The notes beneath the pieces are model-generated. The model made no database searches and was not told where the DNA came from. It saw only the letters and a program-made list of their open reading frames with translations. The position numbers and the translations under genes are program-made. 64,000 bases of DNA from Liolophura sinensis (Eukaryota; Mollusca; Polyplacophora; Chitonida; Chitonidae): the NCBI RefSeq assembly GCF_032854445.1, contig NC_088296.1, positions 6,811,435-6,875,434 on the forward strand, in the 5' to 3' direction. This document shows, one piece after another, positions 34,016-45,737 of this stretch (its first letter is position 1; every line of letters starts with the position of its first letter).

Positions 34016-34826
34016 TGTAATGCACCCATCATTTGCAGTGCATGTAATGCACCCATCATTTACAGTCCGTGTAAGGCACCCATCATTTACAGTCCATGTA
34101 ATGCACCCATCATTTACAGTCCGTGCAATGCACCCATCATTTACAGTCTGTGCAATGCACCCGCCATTTACAGTCTGTGTAATGCGCTCATCATTTACAA
34201 CCTGTGTAATGTACCCATCATTTGCAGTCCTTGTAATGCACCCATCATTTACAGTCTTTGTAATGCACCCATCATTTGCAATGCGTGTAATTCACCCATC
34301 ATTTGCAGTGCGTGTAATGCACCCATCATTTACAGCCTGTGTAATGCACCCATCATTTGAAGTCCTTGTAATGCACCCATCATTGACAGTCTGTGTAATG
34401 CATCCATCATTTGCAGTCTATGTAATGCACCCATCATTTACAGTCTTTGTAATGCACCCATCATTTGCAGTGCGTGTAATTCACCCATCATTTGCAGTGC
34501 ATGTAATGCACCCATCATTTACAGCCTGTGTAATGCACCCATCATTTGCAGTGCGTGTAATGCACCCATCATTTACAGTCTGTGTAATGCATCCATCATT
34601 TGCAGTCCTTGTAATGCACCCATCATTTACAGTCTTTGTAATGCACCCATCATTTGCAATGCGTGTAATTCACCCATCATTTGCAGTGCGTGTAATACAC
34701 CCATCATTTACAGCCTGTGTAATGCACCCATCATTTACAGTCTGTGTAATGCACCCATCATTTGCAGTCTTTGTAATGCACCCATCATTTGCAGTCTGTG
34801 TAATGTACTCATCATATACAGCATAT
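34016..34826. repeat. Minisatellite, 27-bp unit, about 30 copies
   Basis: Unit TGTAATGCACCCATCATTTR CAGTC-type, written here as TGTAATGCACCCATCATTT plus CAGT variants. A 316-codon frame stays open only because the unit is 27 bp; I do not call a gene. Confidence 0.95.
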
Positions 34827-36334
34827 GGACATACTGCACACATGGGTAGAGCCTTAGGGATAAATTCCAGAATGCAGTGAATGTTTTTTAGATATTTACT
34901 GCAGCAGGCAGGAGTAAAACTTGTCCTGTCACTTACCTACTTATATACATTTACCTGGTTGTTTACCTGTAATCAAGGGTCATGTTTCGCTTGGACAGGT
35001 CTTTTGTGCCACAGTTTGACCTTGTCGCACGACCTTTCATTCACAGCCGTCAAAACCCCTTGACATTTGCTTTGTCGTTGAAAGGCTGAGGAATACTTCA
35101 GGTGTCGTAGGCTGTGTTGAAAGGTTGATTTTTGCATTTTAGGCTTGTTGCTGTCAGGTCGTGAGTGCTAGCTGCATTAGGTTCTGTTCTGCCCATAGTT
35201 AACGGGTACTGTATATGTTAAGCTTGATTATTTATGCTGGTTGAGGCTGGGCAGAGAGAAAGGGCATGAGGTAAATTGTACACGTACTTAACGGATTCAT
35301 GCAATATAACCTATTGTGCAGTGAAAATAAAATAATGAAGCGCTCCATCATTGTAAAAGATTCAGCTTCTGTGGCAGGATGCGTATGTGGAAATACTTAC
35401 ACCTTGAATTGTAACAGAGTCTGTACATCTTGTATATGTTGGTCTAGCAGGTATTTTATTTAAGTTTGTCACATTATTGATATGAGTTCAATTCTGTTCT
35501 TTGATGGGGAATCAGCAAGATTTTCCCCGGCTACTGATTCCATTGTTCAGATGATGTGGGTGGCAATAAGCAGGTACTTTTGATGTGGTTTAGCATGAAG
35601 TACAGCTGTATGCTGGAGACAGTTTGATTTTGAAAGGGAGAGTTTGCCAGTACATGTAACTTGCCAAATTTGATTGCTTGCTATTTCCATAAAATTTGCT
35701 GCCATTGTGTTTGAAAACAGTTCATAAGTATTACATTAAGTAACAATTTTTCAGTCAGTCAGTCAGTCTGTCTTTTAAAGTCTTTTTTTTACACTTCTCT
35801 TGGTTTCGTGGTTGACAGTTGCATGCTATAGTAGTAAGATATAGAACGTCCAAAGATGAAGACCTCAAAGTACATGTAAACACAAAGCATCTTTCTGTTA
35901 CACATCTGCCAGTACAGACAGAGTAACAGTGAATGGCCTTAATTCTGTATTGTACAGCATGCATTTACATGTGAATAGTGATCTTACCCCTAATGACCAG
36001 TGGGCACCTTGTGTCATTTTTGTTTTTGTGGAAGGCCATAAATCATATTTCAGTGGCCTATAAATGGCCGTTCTGCATCAGCAGTCTCCTCAACACTGTG
36101 CCGGGACTGGAGCCGGTTTTATTACGTACGATCGGTTTTATTATGTACGATCGTGTCTCTACAATCTAATTCCCAGCTTGCTGATTGATCCTCGTTCGTG
36201 GCTGTGATGGATCTGTACACAGCCAGCATTTACCATGGAGGGTTCTCTGGGGAGTAATCATTCGACGTGGAGAATAAAGCTATCAACCAAGCGGCCTGTC
36301 TAATAGGCTATTAGATCTTTGTGCAGGCAATTTT

Positions 36335-37440
36335 GTAGACTGTAAGTTTTGTTCAGAAAGAGGCAGCTCGGTTTTGTAAGCTGTGTATAAAGTTTTGTGC
36401 AGAGAGAGGTATATGTAGGTTATTTTGAACTGTGTAAGTTTGTCGGCTCACAGTTAGGAGAGGGGCAGGCAATTTTATTGGCTGTAAGTATGTCTTTATA
36501 TAGTATGAAATGAGCAATTTTGTATGCTGCAAGTTCTGTTCAGAGACAAGCAGGCAGTTTGCAGGCTGTAAGTTTTGTTTGGAGACAGGCAATTGTGTAA
36601 ATTAAGTTATGCTCGGAGACAGGCAATTTTGTTGGTCATAAGTTCTGTTAGAAGAGGCAGGTAGTTGTGTAAGCTGTATGTTCTGTTAGGAGAAAGACTT
36701 TTTTGTAGTCTTGTTAGTGTAAGTTGTTTATAGAAGAGAGGCAATTTTGTAGGCTGTAAGTTGTGTTTATAGAAGAGAGGCTTGCAATTTTGTAGGCTGC
36801 AAGTTGTGTTTATAGAAGAGAGGCTTGCAATTTTGTAGGCTGTAAGATGTGTTTATAGAAGAGAGGCTTGCAATTTTGTAGGCTGTGTGTTGTGTTTATA
36901 GAAGAGAGGCTTGCAATTTTGTAGGCTGTACGTTGTTTATAGAAGAGAGGCCGGCAATTTTGTAGGTTGTACGTTGTTTATAGAAGAGCGGCAGACAATT
37001 TTGTAGGTTGTACGTTGTTTATAGAAGAGCGACAGGCAATTTTGTAGGCTGTACGTTGTGTTTATAGAAGAGAGGCTTGCAGTTTTGTAGGCTGTACGTT
37101 GTTTATAGAAGAGAGGCTTGCAATTTTGTAGGCTGTACGTTGTTTATAGAAGAGAGGCTTGCAATTTTGTAGGCTGTACGTTGTGTTTATAGAAGAGAGG
37201 CAGACAATTTTGTAGGTTGTACGTTGTTTATAGAAGAGTGGCAGGCAATTTTGTAGGCTGTACGTTGTGTTTATAGAAGAGAGGCTTGCAATTTTGTAGG
37301 CTGTACGTTGTGTTTATAGAAGAGAGGCTTGCAATTTTGTAGGCTGTACATTGTTTATAGAAGAGAGGCTTGCAATTTTGTAGGCTGTACGTTGTGTTTA
37401 TAGAAGGGCGGCTGGCAATTTTGTAGGATATAAGTTGTGT
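36335..37440. repeat. Tandem array, about 41-44 bp unit, about 25 copies
   Basis: Unit TTATAGAAGAGAGGCTTGCA then ATTTTGTAGGCTGTACGTTG. Copies before about 36720 are more diverged, so the array seems to have grown towards its right side. Confidence 0.95.
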
Positions 37441-37827
37441 TTCATGAAGCAGATGTAAGACTTCATCTACACTGATACACAGATGATTTGGCAGTCAGTC
37501 ACAGATGTCTAGGGTTGCTTGTCTGTGAGAGTGTGGGGAAAACTGCATGGACATGCACGTGTAGCTCGGAAATAATGGCTTGTTACACTGCTTACAAAAG
37601 CTGTCTCTCTTGTTTGAATTTGATAAATTTACTGTTACAGGTATTTCCAAAAGCTTTGTAAATGGTTGTACATATACATGTAACCTGATTGTAGATAAAC
37701 TGTTAAGGGTAATGTCTGTAGTTTGGACAACTCTCATATTTAAGAAAAAAACTTGCACCAGGAAACATTAATTTAAGAAAAAAACATAAAAAGGGAATAA
37801 GGCATTCTCTGGCAATATTGTCTGTTA

Positions 37828-38029
37828 CTGTCATTCTTCAATCTTTTTGCATGTTTGCTAGGTGTTTATTCAAGCATATTTTGAGTGCATTATTCTGTGT
37901 AGACTGATAAAATTATACTCTTTTGTGAAGCCCTGAAATTGGCCAATCCAACCAATGTAGTTTTGTCTCCAAAATCAATGTAAAAAGTTGATCTTTAAGA
38001 CGCGAAAAGGTTGAGGAATTAGGGTAGAC
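37828..38029 (-). mobile_element. MITE family C copy, reverse
   Basis: ACTGTCATTCTTCAATCTTT to GCGAAAAGGTTGAGGAATTA with GGCCAATCCAACCAATGTAG. Confidence 0.8.
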
Positions 38030-38492
38030 CCTTTCCTTCAGTGGGTGGCACAAATTATGACTGAACATTGGACTATCCAGTTTAATCAAAAGCTGCAGTC
38101 GTATTTTGTGATAACCATAGTTAAATTGATAAAAAAGGAATCAGAGAAATGACTGTACCAAGGTTATAAAGTCTTATGCCTTGTTTTAAGATTCAGGGTT
38201 AGCATTTATTCAAGTGGCAAACTGGCTCATCGCTGTAAAAAAAAAAAAAAAACAGTTGTGGAGATATGATTATAAATTGCTACTTCAGCTGTAAGAGAAA
38301 CCAGGCAGAAATAGTAAAATGATATGAAGGATACCCTATGGAACAGAGCTAACACCACGGCTCAAAAATATTTACGATGAATAAACTTTTATAACCCCAA
38401 TAAGTGAAGAGTTCTCAAAAACAAAATCTTCGGCAGTTGATACGAGTATGAATAGGGCAGTTAAGGCATCGAGTAAGACACTTATGCTGGAA

Positions 38493-38578
38493 TGACGTCA
38501 TGCACATTTGAAAGGATGACGTCATTTGTCGCTATACGTGAGCAATGAGTGACGCCAAATGTTCTTTGCATGACGTCA
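38493..38578. promoter_or_regulatory. Cluster of three CRE palindromes in talin intron 1
   Basis: TGACGTCA occurs exactly at 38493-38500, 38517-38524 and 38571-38578, in an otherwise CpG-poor intron. It could be an enhancer or alternative promoter bound by CREB/ATF-type factors, or a transposon end; only the motif cluster is seen. Confidence 0.4.
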
Positions 38579-39635
38579 CACCAGGTAAAATTGGAAACGC
38601 CCAAAAACTTTTTGTTTCTTTAAAATCCTCTGAAGCTAACAACAGAGCTTTTAGTACAATGCAATTTTTTTTCACAATTTATGAAAGAAATTCAGATTAT
38701 CTCAACCCTTATCATTTTAACCTGCATTTAAGACATACAGGTCATTGAACATTGAAGTAGCTCTTTAAATGAACCATAAGTACAATTATAAAATCCATAC
38801 CTATAGATGCCTAGTGGCAAACTGTCTCTTCTCTCCACCCTCCTCCCCTCTCCCACTTACTCCCCCCTCTCCTCCCCCTGTGATTTCTCACCCTGGTCTC
38901 TCTTTCCATTGACTGACTGTGCATCCTGGTACATGTATCAGCTCTGATCCCATCTTTCCATCAGGGCTTTGCTCCTCCCCTTCTCCCTGCCAAAATCTAC
39001 CCCTCCCACTCCTCCCCCGCTAAAGTCTTAGTCAACATGTGCTGACCTCACTCTCTCAGAAAAACTTCACTGCACTTGAAGAGAATTTGGTGCAAGCAAA
39101 AGATTACACATTCCCTCATGTTACACATTATACATGCACATGTGCGTACAAGAGAGCCCGTAGTAACAAGTGGGCACATTACAAGTCGGGAGGGTACAAC
39201 TGGGCTTATCTGTGTGAACTGATAGATCAAGCCTTCTTCTAAACAGCACAGGAACTCAACAGGTCAGTAATGCTTGTGTACAGTGTATCTACATGTACAA
39301 CAACAACAACAAGGCTTTGTTTACACGTTTTGATATGTCAGAACGAAAGATGTTCTATCTCATCGCCTTATGTGGGAGGAGAAAGAGTTACATGTATATG
39401 CAAAATTGAAACTTGAACAACTACATGTTGGTTTGTGTGAAATCATTTTGAGGAGACAGGACTTTTTTTTTTAGCTCAAGTATTCATCAAGGGAAGTGAA
39501 ATCATTCATGGGCATGTACATCAAGTATTTTAAAGGGATACAGAATCAGCACTGATTGGCTGACATTGGAAATAGGATTTCCTGGGTTAAACAATGCGGC
39601 CTTGGTCAAACTTGAATAAATCTGCCATACATTAA

Positions 39636-39945
39636 AGGGACATACCGTCGACGTCGTACAGTTGTGCTGTTATTTTAGACGTCATCTACATAAAGTTGAG
39701 ACTTCCAGATGTCCACTGACTCGTACCTGACCCTGAGTAAACAATCAAGTGTTAATTTTTATCCGGGGGCTTCCTTTCAACCATCGACTCACTGAAATGA
39801 CGGATTTCCCAAGACGATTATCATAATTGAAATTTTGTGGAAAATACAGGCCCAGAAGGTTTACTGTAGTTATGAGTCAAATGTAACTCATTTTTTTTTT
39901 AAAAATCAAATCAAAATTCTGAATTTCTTGCAGCGGTGTGTCCCT
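39636..39945. mobile_element. 310-bp element flanked by TTAA with short TIRs
   Basis: Left end AGGGACATACCG follows TTAA (39632-39635). The right end, read in reverse complement, is AGGGACACACCG next to TTAA (39946-39949). This is the layout of a non-autonomous DNA transposon that duplicates TTAA. No transposase is encoded. Confidence 0.65.
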
Positions 39946-40116
39946 TTAACTTCAAGTTGGACTTGCCTTTCTCTAACACCAGCCAATCAGAATCTATTCT
40001 GTATCCCTACCACCTGCTAACTTATTAATCGCGATAAAAAGCTAGAACTCTTTAGTGGAAATAGAATTTCATGTGCTGTAAGCGCAGAACTCCAAAAAAC
40101 AGGTGGCATACATGTA

Positions 40117-41396
40117 GATGTATTTTGGGCATAGATGTACATACAAACATGTTTACAAATTCTACAAACAAATGTATTTTGTCTTGAGCAGAATAAGGAC
40201 AACATAGATGTACATACAGACATGTTTACCAATTCTACAAACAAATGTATTTTGTCTTGAGCAAACTAGATTCTGACAGGACAACATAGATGTACATACA
40301 AACATGTTCACCAATTCTACCAACAAATGTATTTTGTCTTGAGCAAACTAGATTCTGACAGGACAACATAGATGTACATTACAAACATGTTCACCAATTC
40401 TACCAACAAATGTATTTTGTCTTGAGCAAACTAGATTCTGACAGGACAACATAGATGTACATACAAACATGTTCACCAATTCTACCAACAAATGTATTTT
40501 GTCTTGAGCAAACTAGATTCTGACAGGACAACATAGATGTACATTACAAACATGTTCACCAATTCTACCAACAAATGTATTTTGTCTTGAGCAAACTAGA
40601 TTCTGACAGGACAACATAAATGTACATACAAACATGTTCACCAATTCTACCAACAAATGTATTTTGTCTTGAGCAAACTAGATTCTGACAGGACAACATA
40701 GATGTACATTACAAACATGTTCACCAATTCTACCAACAAATGTATTTTGTCTTGAGCAAACTAGATTCTGACAGGACAACATAGATGTACATACAAACAT
40801 GTTCACCAATTCTACCAACAAATGTATTTTGTCTTGAGCAAACTAGATTCTGACAGGACAACATAGATGTACATACAAACATGTTCACCAATTCTACAAA
40901 CAAATGTATTTTGTCTTGAGCAAACTAGATTCTGACAAGACAACATAGATGTACATACAAACATGTTTACAAATTCTACAAACAAATGTATTTTGTCTTG
41001 AGCAAACTAGATTCTGACAGGACAACATAGATGTACATACAAACATGTTCACCAATTCTACCAACAAATGTATTTTGTCTTGAGCAAAATAGATTCTGAC
41101 AGGACAACATAAATGTACATACAAACATGTTTACTAATTCTACAAACAAATGTATTTTGTCTTGAGCAAACTAGATTCTGACAGGACAACATAGATGTAC
41201 ATTACAAACATGTTCACCAATTCTACCAACATATGTATTTTGTCTTGAGCAAACTAGATTCTGACAGGACAACATAGATGTACATACAAACATGTTTACC
41301 AATTCTACAAACAAATGTATTTTGTCTTGAGCAAACTAGATTCTGACAGGACAACATAGATGTACATTACAAACATGTTTACCAATTCTACAAACA
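40117..41396. repeat. Tandem array, 82-bp unit, about 15-16 copies
   Basis: Unit ACAACATAGATGTACATACA, AACATGTTCACCAATTCTAC, CAACAAATGTATTTTGTCTT, GAGCAAACTAGATTCTGACA, GG. Near-identical copies indicate recent amplification. A one-base variant (ACATTACA) alternates with ACATACA over part of the array. Confidence 0.95.
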
Positions 41397-41956
41397 GTGT
41401 ACTGCATACCCACTTGTTCTTTTCAAAGGTTACTGAGCCAGAGACCTTTTTCACAAGGCAAGTTTAGGTTATAGTTCAAGCTTTTTTTTTACAAAATAAA
41501 ATATTGGTGGCTGGATCCTCGTACTTGGTTTAAATTTGACTACCACAACCTAGCATCAGCAGTCAGAATTCTTTATTTATATGTCAAGAGCTAAATGTAG
41601 ATTACCATATGAGACTGAGGCGCAGGATGACTCTTTGAAACAGGCTCTTGATGTCCAGCCTTGTAGCTCCAGATGGCGCAGCCCAATGAGAAATGCTGAT
41701 TCATAAAGTTGTCTCAGATTTTCCTTATCCCTCTTGTGGCCTTATCTCCGGCTGTAATCTTTCCTTGTAATTCATCTCTTAGGCAACCATGAAGTGACCA
41801 TAGCATGTTAACAGATGGTTACCCTACTGTGCAGGACCATTATCAGCTTTTGTGCTGGATCAGTTCTAAGCTCTGCATGGTGTAAAGCAGTGGTTATAGA
41901 TTGTTCTGTCCCTGGTCTCACTACAATGGCTACAACAAGCATTTGGCCTGTGAGAA

Positions 41957-42222
41957 GGCAGATCTGTACACATTTATGTAATTTTGATGTGAAAGGCAAA
42001 TTTGTACACATTTATGTAATCTTGATGTAAAAGGCAAATTTGTACACATTTATGTAATCTGGATGTAAAAGGCAAATCTGTACACACTTATGCAATCTTG
42101 ATGTAAAAGGCAAATCTGTACACATTTATGTAATCTTGATGTAAAAGGTAAATCTGTACACATTTATGTAATCTTGATGTAAAAGGCAAATCTGTACACA
42201 CTTATGTAGTTTTGATGTAATT
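41957..42222. repeat. Minisatellite, 38-bp unit, 7 copies
   Basis: Unit CTGTACACATTTATGTAATC then TTGATGTAAAAGGCAAAT. Confidence 0.95.
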
Positions 42223-42504
42223 CAAGGTTTCTCAAGCAGTAGGAAAATTTTGGAGACACATGATTACTGTACATCGCCACGATATGGCTGAGATATTTCT
42301 GATGTGGTGTTAAGCCATAATCATTCATACATTCATACAAAGTGGAATACAGAAGGGAGATTAAGTGGTGAAAAATCGTGTGAAGTTACATTCATAGGTG
42401 GTTTTAGAAATTCTTTGAAAATTATAGGTAATTTATTGTATGTGAAATACAGGTGTACATGTACACTAGCGACATGATCATTTTGTCACACAGTGTGTAA
42501 ATGT

Positions 42505-42677
42505 ATGTTAAAAAATATACTGTAATCTATATGGAAAGTATGGTGAGGGTTTGGAGATGGTACATGTATGTGCACATTGTTACTGTAGCTGTATATCAAA
42601 GTGTGAAAAATATTAAAAACTATACTGTAATCTATATGGAAAGTATGGTGAGGGTTTGGAGATGGTACATGTATTGA
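42505..42677. repeat. Two direct copies, offset about 105 bp
   Basis: Both copies contain ATACTGTAATCTATATGGAA and GTATGGTGAGGGTTTGGAGA. Confidence 0.85.
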
Positions 42678-43083
42678 TAAATCAGATAAATAATTGGAAT
42701 TTCCAGCGCATTGTGTAAAATATGTACGAATCTCTGTAGGGGAGAGAATTTCTTTTATGAAGACAAATGTCACGTGGATTCAATCCAGTTTATGTAAGCC
42801 TTCTCGTAAGACCAAACAGTTGCTAATCATGATGCATGGCTGGAAGCAATTTTACATCCATCTTAATATGTCCTGCCTGGGTGCTGACTATTGTGCTATG
42901 GTTGGCCGCTGAGGCTGTAAGAGAACGCAGACGACTGGCTGCCTGATTATACATGGTCACTCCAATCAGCATTCATATTGACTGTGTTTGTATTATACTG
43001 GCAGATTAGCTTCTGACATCCGCTGATGTTGGTTTTCTGCCAACTCCTCTTATGATGGGCTCAAGTCCCTATTGAATGTGAAC

Positions 43084-43160
43084 ATATTGTGGGGGGTATG
43101 TGGACATTTGTGGGGGGTATCTGGATATATTGTGGGGCTAAGTGGACATATTGTGGGGGG
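43084..43160. repeat. Short G-rich tandem repeat
   Basis: Repeats of TGTGGACATATTGTGGGGGG with changes; followed at 43239-43254 by a 16-base G run. Confidence 0.75.
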
Positions 43161-43556
43161 GTAATAGTACCTGGGGTGGTCATTTGTTCAGTAGTGTGGG
43201 ACGGGGGTGTTGGAGGTTGATGGTGGCGGTGGTTGATCGGGGGGGGGGGGGGGGATGGGTGTATACCTGGTCTGTGCCATGTGGTAGTCTAATGTCCATG
43301 TTAAGTGTCAGGTGAGGTGGGGTCAAATTGTGGCCATGGATGCCATACATACATTTGTTTTTTGACCGAACCTGTCGGACAGTTATGGACAGTAGCTGGT
43401 ATTTATATACATATACACCTGTGTAAGTATACTGTATTCCTGGCTTTGAAGTGCAGAAGTTCAGGTTTGCAAGTAGCCCCTGTCAATTTTTTCTGATCGC
43501 ACATGCACAGAAAACATGCATGTTTTTATATGTCGCCCTGGTCAGTTTCTAACCAT

Positions 43557-44309
43557 GCATACATATACATGCCAAAGCCAGATACATACGTGTACACGCC
43601 AAAGCCAGAAACATACATGTACACGCCAAAGCCAGATACATACATGTACACGCCAAAACCAGATACGTACATGTACATGCCAAAGCCAGAAACATACATG
43701 TACATGCGAAAGCCAGAAACATACATGTACATGCCAAGGCCAGAAAAATATACATGTACACGCCAAAGCCAGATACATACATGTACACACCAAAGCCAGA
43801 TACATACGTGTACATGCCAAAGCCAGAAACATACATGTACATGCCAAAGCCAGAAACATACATGTACATGCCAAGGCCAGAAAAACATACATGTACATGC
43901 CAAAGCCAGAAACATACATGTACATATCAAAGCCAGAAAAACATACATATATATGCCAAAGCCAGAAACACACATGTACATGTCAAACCCAGAAACATAC
44001 ATGTACATGTCAAAGCGAGAAAAACATATATATACATGCCAAAGCCAGAAACATACATGTACATGCCAAAGCCAGAAACATACATGTACATGCCAAAGCC
44101 AGAAACATACATATACATGCCAAAGCGAGAAAAACATACATATACATGCCACAGCCAGAAACATACCTGTACATGCCACAGCCAGAAACATACATATACA
44201 TGCCAAAGCCAGAAAAACATACATGTACATGCCAAGCCAGAAACATACATATACATGCCAAAGCCAGAAAAACATACATGTACATGCCAAGCCAGAAACA
44301 TACATGTAT
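43557..44309. repeat. Minisatellite, 24-27 bp unit, about 28 copies
   Basis: Unit CATGCCAAAGCCAGAAACAT plus ACATGTA. Open on both strands in several frames because of unit length; read as non-coding. Confidence 0.95.
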
Positions 44310-44451
44310 TCATATTGTTTTGGCTTTTGTTACAAATTTATTTACCCTGCTACATGTACATGTGTATCTTGTACAATCTGAATTTTTTTTTTCAAATTTT
44401 CATGAGATTATAACTGTGGATATCACCAACACTTTAAGTATTTTTCTCTCT

Positions 44452-44597
44452 GGTCATATGCGGGACGGTCTTCCTGCAACCTCAGGATCGTCATGGGCGT
44501 ACCCCAGATTCTACCAGGTTTCTTACCATCGTAATGTTGACCACCGTCGTAGTTTTTAAGACTGGCGTAAAACACCAACCAGATAAATAAATTAAAT
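44452..44597 (+). mobile_element. SINE family A, diverged 3' half
   Basis: GCGGGACGGTCTTCCTGCAA, TTGACCACCGTCGTAG, GGCGTAAAACACCAACCAGA and an AAATAAAT tail. Confidence 0.75.
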
Positions 44598-44669
44598 ATT
44601 TTTCTGTCTGTTTCCTCCAGTAAGTGTGCCAGAACATTCAAGAACACAGGACAAACGGCATACGTGTAA

Positions 44670-44877
44670 TTTTATTTATTTATTTATTTGATTGGTGTTT
44701 TTCGCCGTACTCAAGAATATTTCACTTGTACGATGGCAGCCAGCATTATGGTGGGAGGAAACTGGGCAGAGCGCGGGGGAACCCATGACCATCTGCAGGT
44801 TTCTGGCAGACCTTCCGATGTACTGCCGGAGAGGAAGCTAGCATGAGCTGGACTTGAACTCACAGCGACTGCATAAC
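44670..44877 (-). mobile_element. SINE family A, reverse, near full length
   Basis: ATTTGATTGGTGTTTTTCGC through CAGCATTATGGTGGGAGGAA to ATGAGCTGGACTTGAACTCA (B-box complement). The A-box end is missing. It lies 72 bases from the plus-oriented copy, giving an inverted pair. Confidence 0.85.
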
Positions 44878-45127
44878 ACATGTATTTTGAGAACTGTACC
44901 TCTGCATTTATATTTCTTAAGGAGTAATGGACTTTTTTAACACTATTTGCCTGTGTACATATGCACAGTGTTATTCTAAGAATGACTTCCAGTCCATGTA
45001 TTCTTTCAGCTAATGTCAAAACTAAATTGTTGGTTTTTCTCCGAAAGAGCCAGTAGTTTATTTGTATTTTAAATGACAATATTGGGTGATGGGTAATTAA
45101 ACAGCTGCTACATTTGTATGTTTACAG

Positions 45128-45166
45128 ATGAGGCTCTCATCCAATGGGAAGTTAGCCAAGATCTGA
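45128..45166 (+). promoter_or_regulatory. TLN: Upstream open reading frame in the talin 5'UTR
   Basis: An ATG falls exactly at the first base of exon 2 and opens a 12-residue frame ending in TGA at 45164-45166. Context is weak (C at -3 and A at +4 if joined to the exon ending at 9457). It does not overlap the main start. A second, 3-codon uORF (ATG GGA AGT TAG) is nested in another frame. Confidence 0.5.
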
Positions 45167-45274
45167 AGTCCCACAAACTGAAGGTAGCCACGACAACGGG
45201 AACAAGAAACTTGACATCTGTGTGATTAAGTGCAACTTACACGGCTTTACCTGGGGTGGTGAATATAGGCCAAG
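45128..45274 (+). other. TLN: Talin exon 2, 5'UTR part
   Basis: From the acceptor (TTTACAG ending 45127) to the start codon. An in-frame TAG at 45266-45268, three codons before the ATG, fixes the start. Confidence 0.75.
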
Positions 45275-45410
45275 ATGGCGACGCTATCGCTCAAGATCAG
45301 CGTTGTCGGCGGAAACGTCGTCAAGACGATGCAGTTCGAGCCGTCCACCATCGTCTTTGACGCATGTCGTATGATCCGGGAAAGGATAGCTGAAGCCAAT
45401 GCCGACAATC
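45275..45410 (+). CDS. TLN: Talin exon 2: start codon and F0 N-terminus (residues 1-45)
   Basis: Talin is the large cytoplasmic adaptor that binds and activates integrin beta tails and links them to actin and vinculin at adhesions. This exon begins MATLSLKISVV and continues through VVKTMQFEPSTIVFDACRMI, the hallmark start of talin F0, a ubiquitin-like subdomain that binds Rap1 in other animals. The start is supported by homology, the in-frame TAG at 45266 and the context CCAAGATGGCGAC, which resembles a TISU/YY1 initiator element. The donor C/GTAAGT follows 45410, one base into codon 46. Family identity is secure. I cannot tell talin-1 from talin-2; invertebrates usually have one talin gene. 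Confidence 0.95.
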
Positions 45411-45478
45411 GTAAGTGCTGTGTTTGTAATTGACACTTTGAGCAGAATTCTATTAATCAATGCAAATATAAGAGCACA

Positions 45479-45737
45479 GGGGCCTCTGTGGCATAGTGGT
45501 TAGCATGCTAGCGCAGCACAATGACCCAGGGCTTCCACCAGTGCAATTACTGTCCAAGTCCAGCTCATTCTGGCTTCCTCTCTGGTTGTATGTAGGAAAT
45601 TCTTCCATCGACCTGGAAATGGTCATATGTGTCCCCCTGGGCTGTGCCCAGTTTCCTCCCACCATAATGCTGGTTGTCATTGTAGAAGTGAAATACGGCA
45701 TAAAAAAACAGTCATATCAACAAAAATATTAATAAAC
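45479..45737 (+). mobile_element. SINE family A, full length
   Basis: Head GGGGCCTCTGTGGCATAGTG (A-box region), CCAAGTCCAGCTCATTCTGG, CTGTGCCCAGTTTCCTCCCA, and a degraded tail. Only 70 bp downstream of the talin exon 2 donor. Confidence 0.85.

Larger units (their letters stand above)
9458..45127 (+). other. TLN: Talin intron 1 (about 35.7 kb)
   Basis: Bounded by the donor at 9458 and the acceptor TTTACAG at 45121-45127. No convincing coding exon was found on either strand. It is filled with tandem arrays, SINEs and MITEs listed separately; remaining sequence is AT-rich and featureless. The length depends on the non-coding exon 1 being correct. Confidence 0.5.

Noticed and set aside
33930-34880. 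316-codon open frame of MHPSF repeats
   Set aside because: 27-bp minisatellite; same reasoning, and no promoter or splice signals.
40117-41396. CRISPR-like regular repeat
   Set aside because: The whole 82-bp unit repeats with no unique spacers, and the genome is animal.
43503-44559. Frames of 219-347 codons on both strands
   Set aside because: 24-27 bp minisatellite open on both strands simultaneously.
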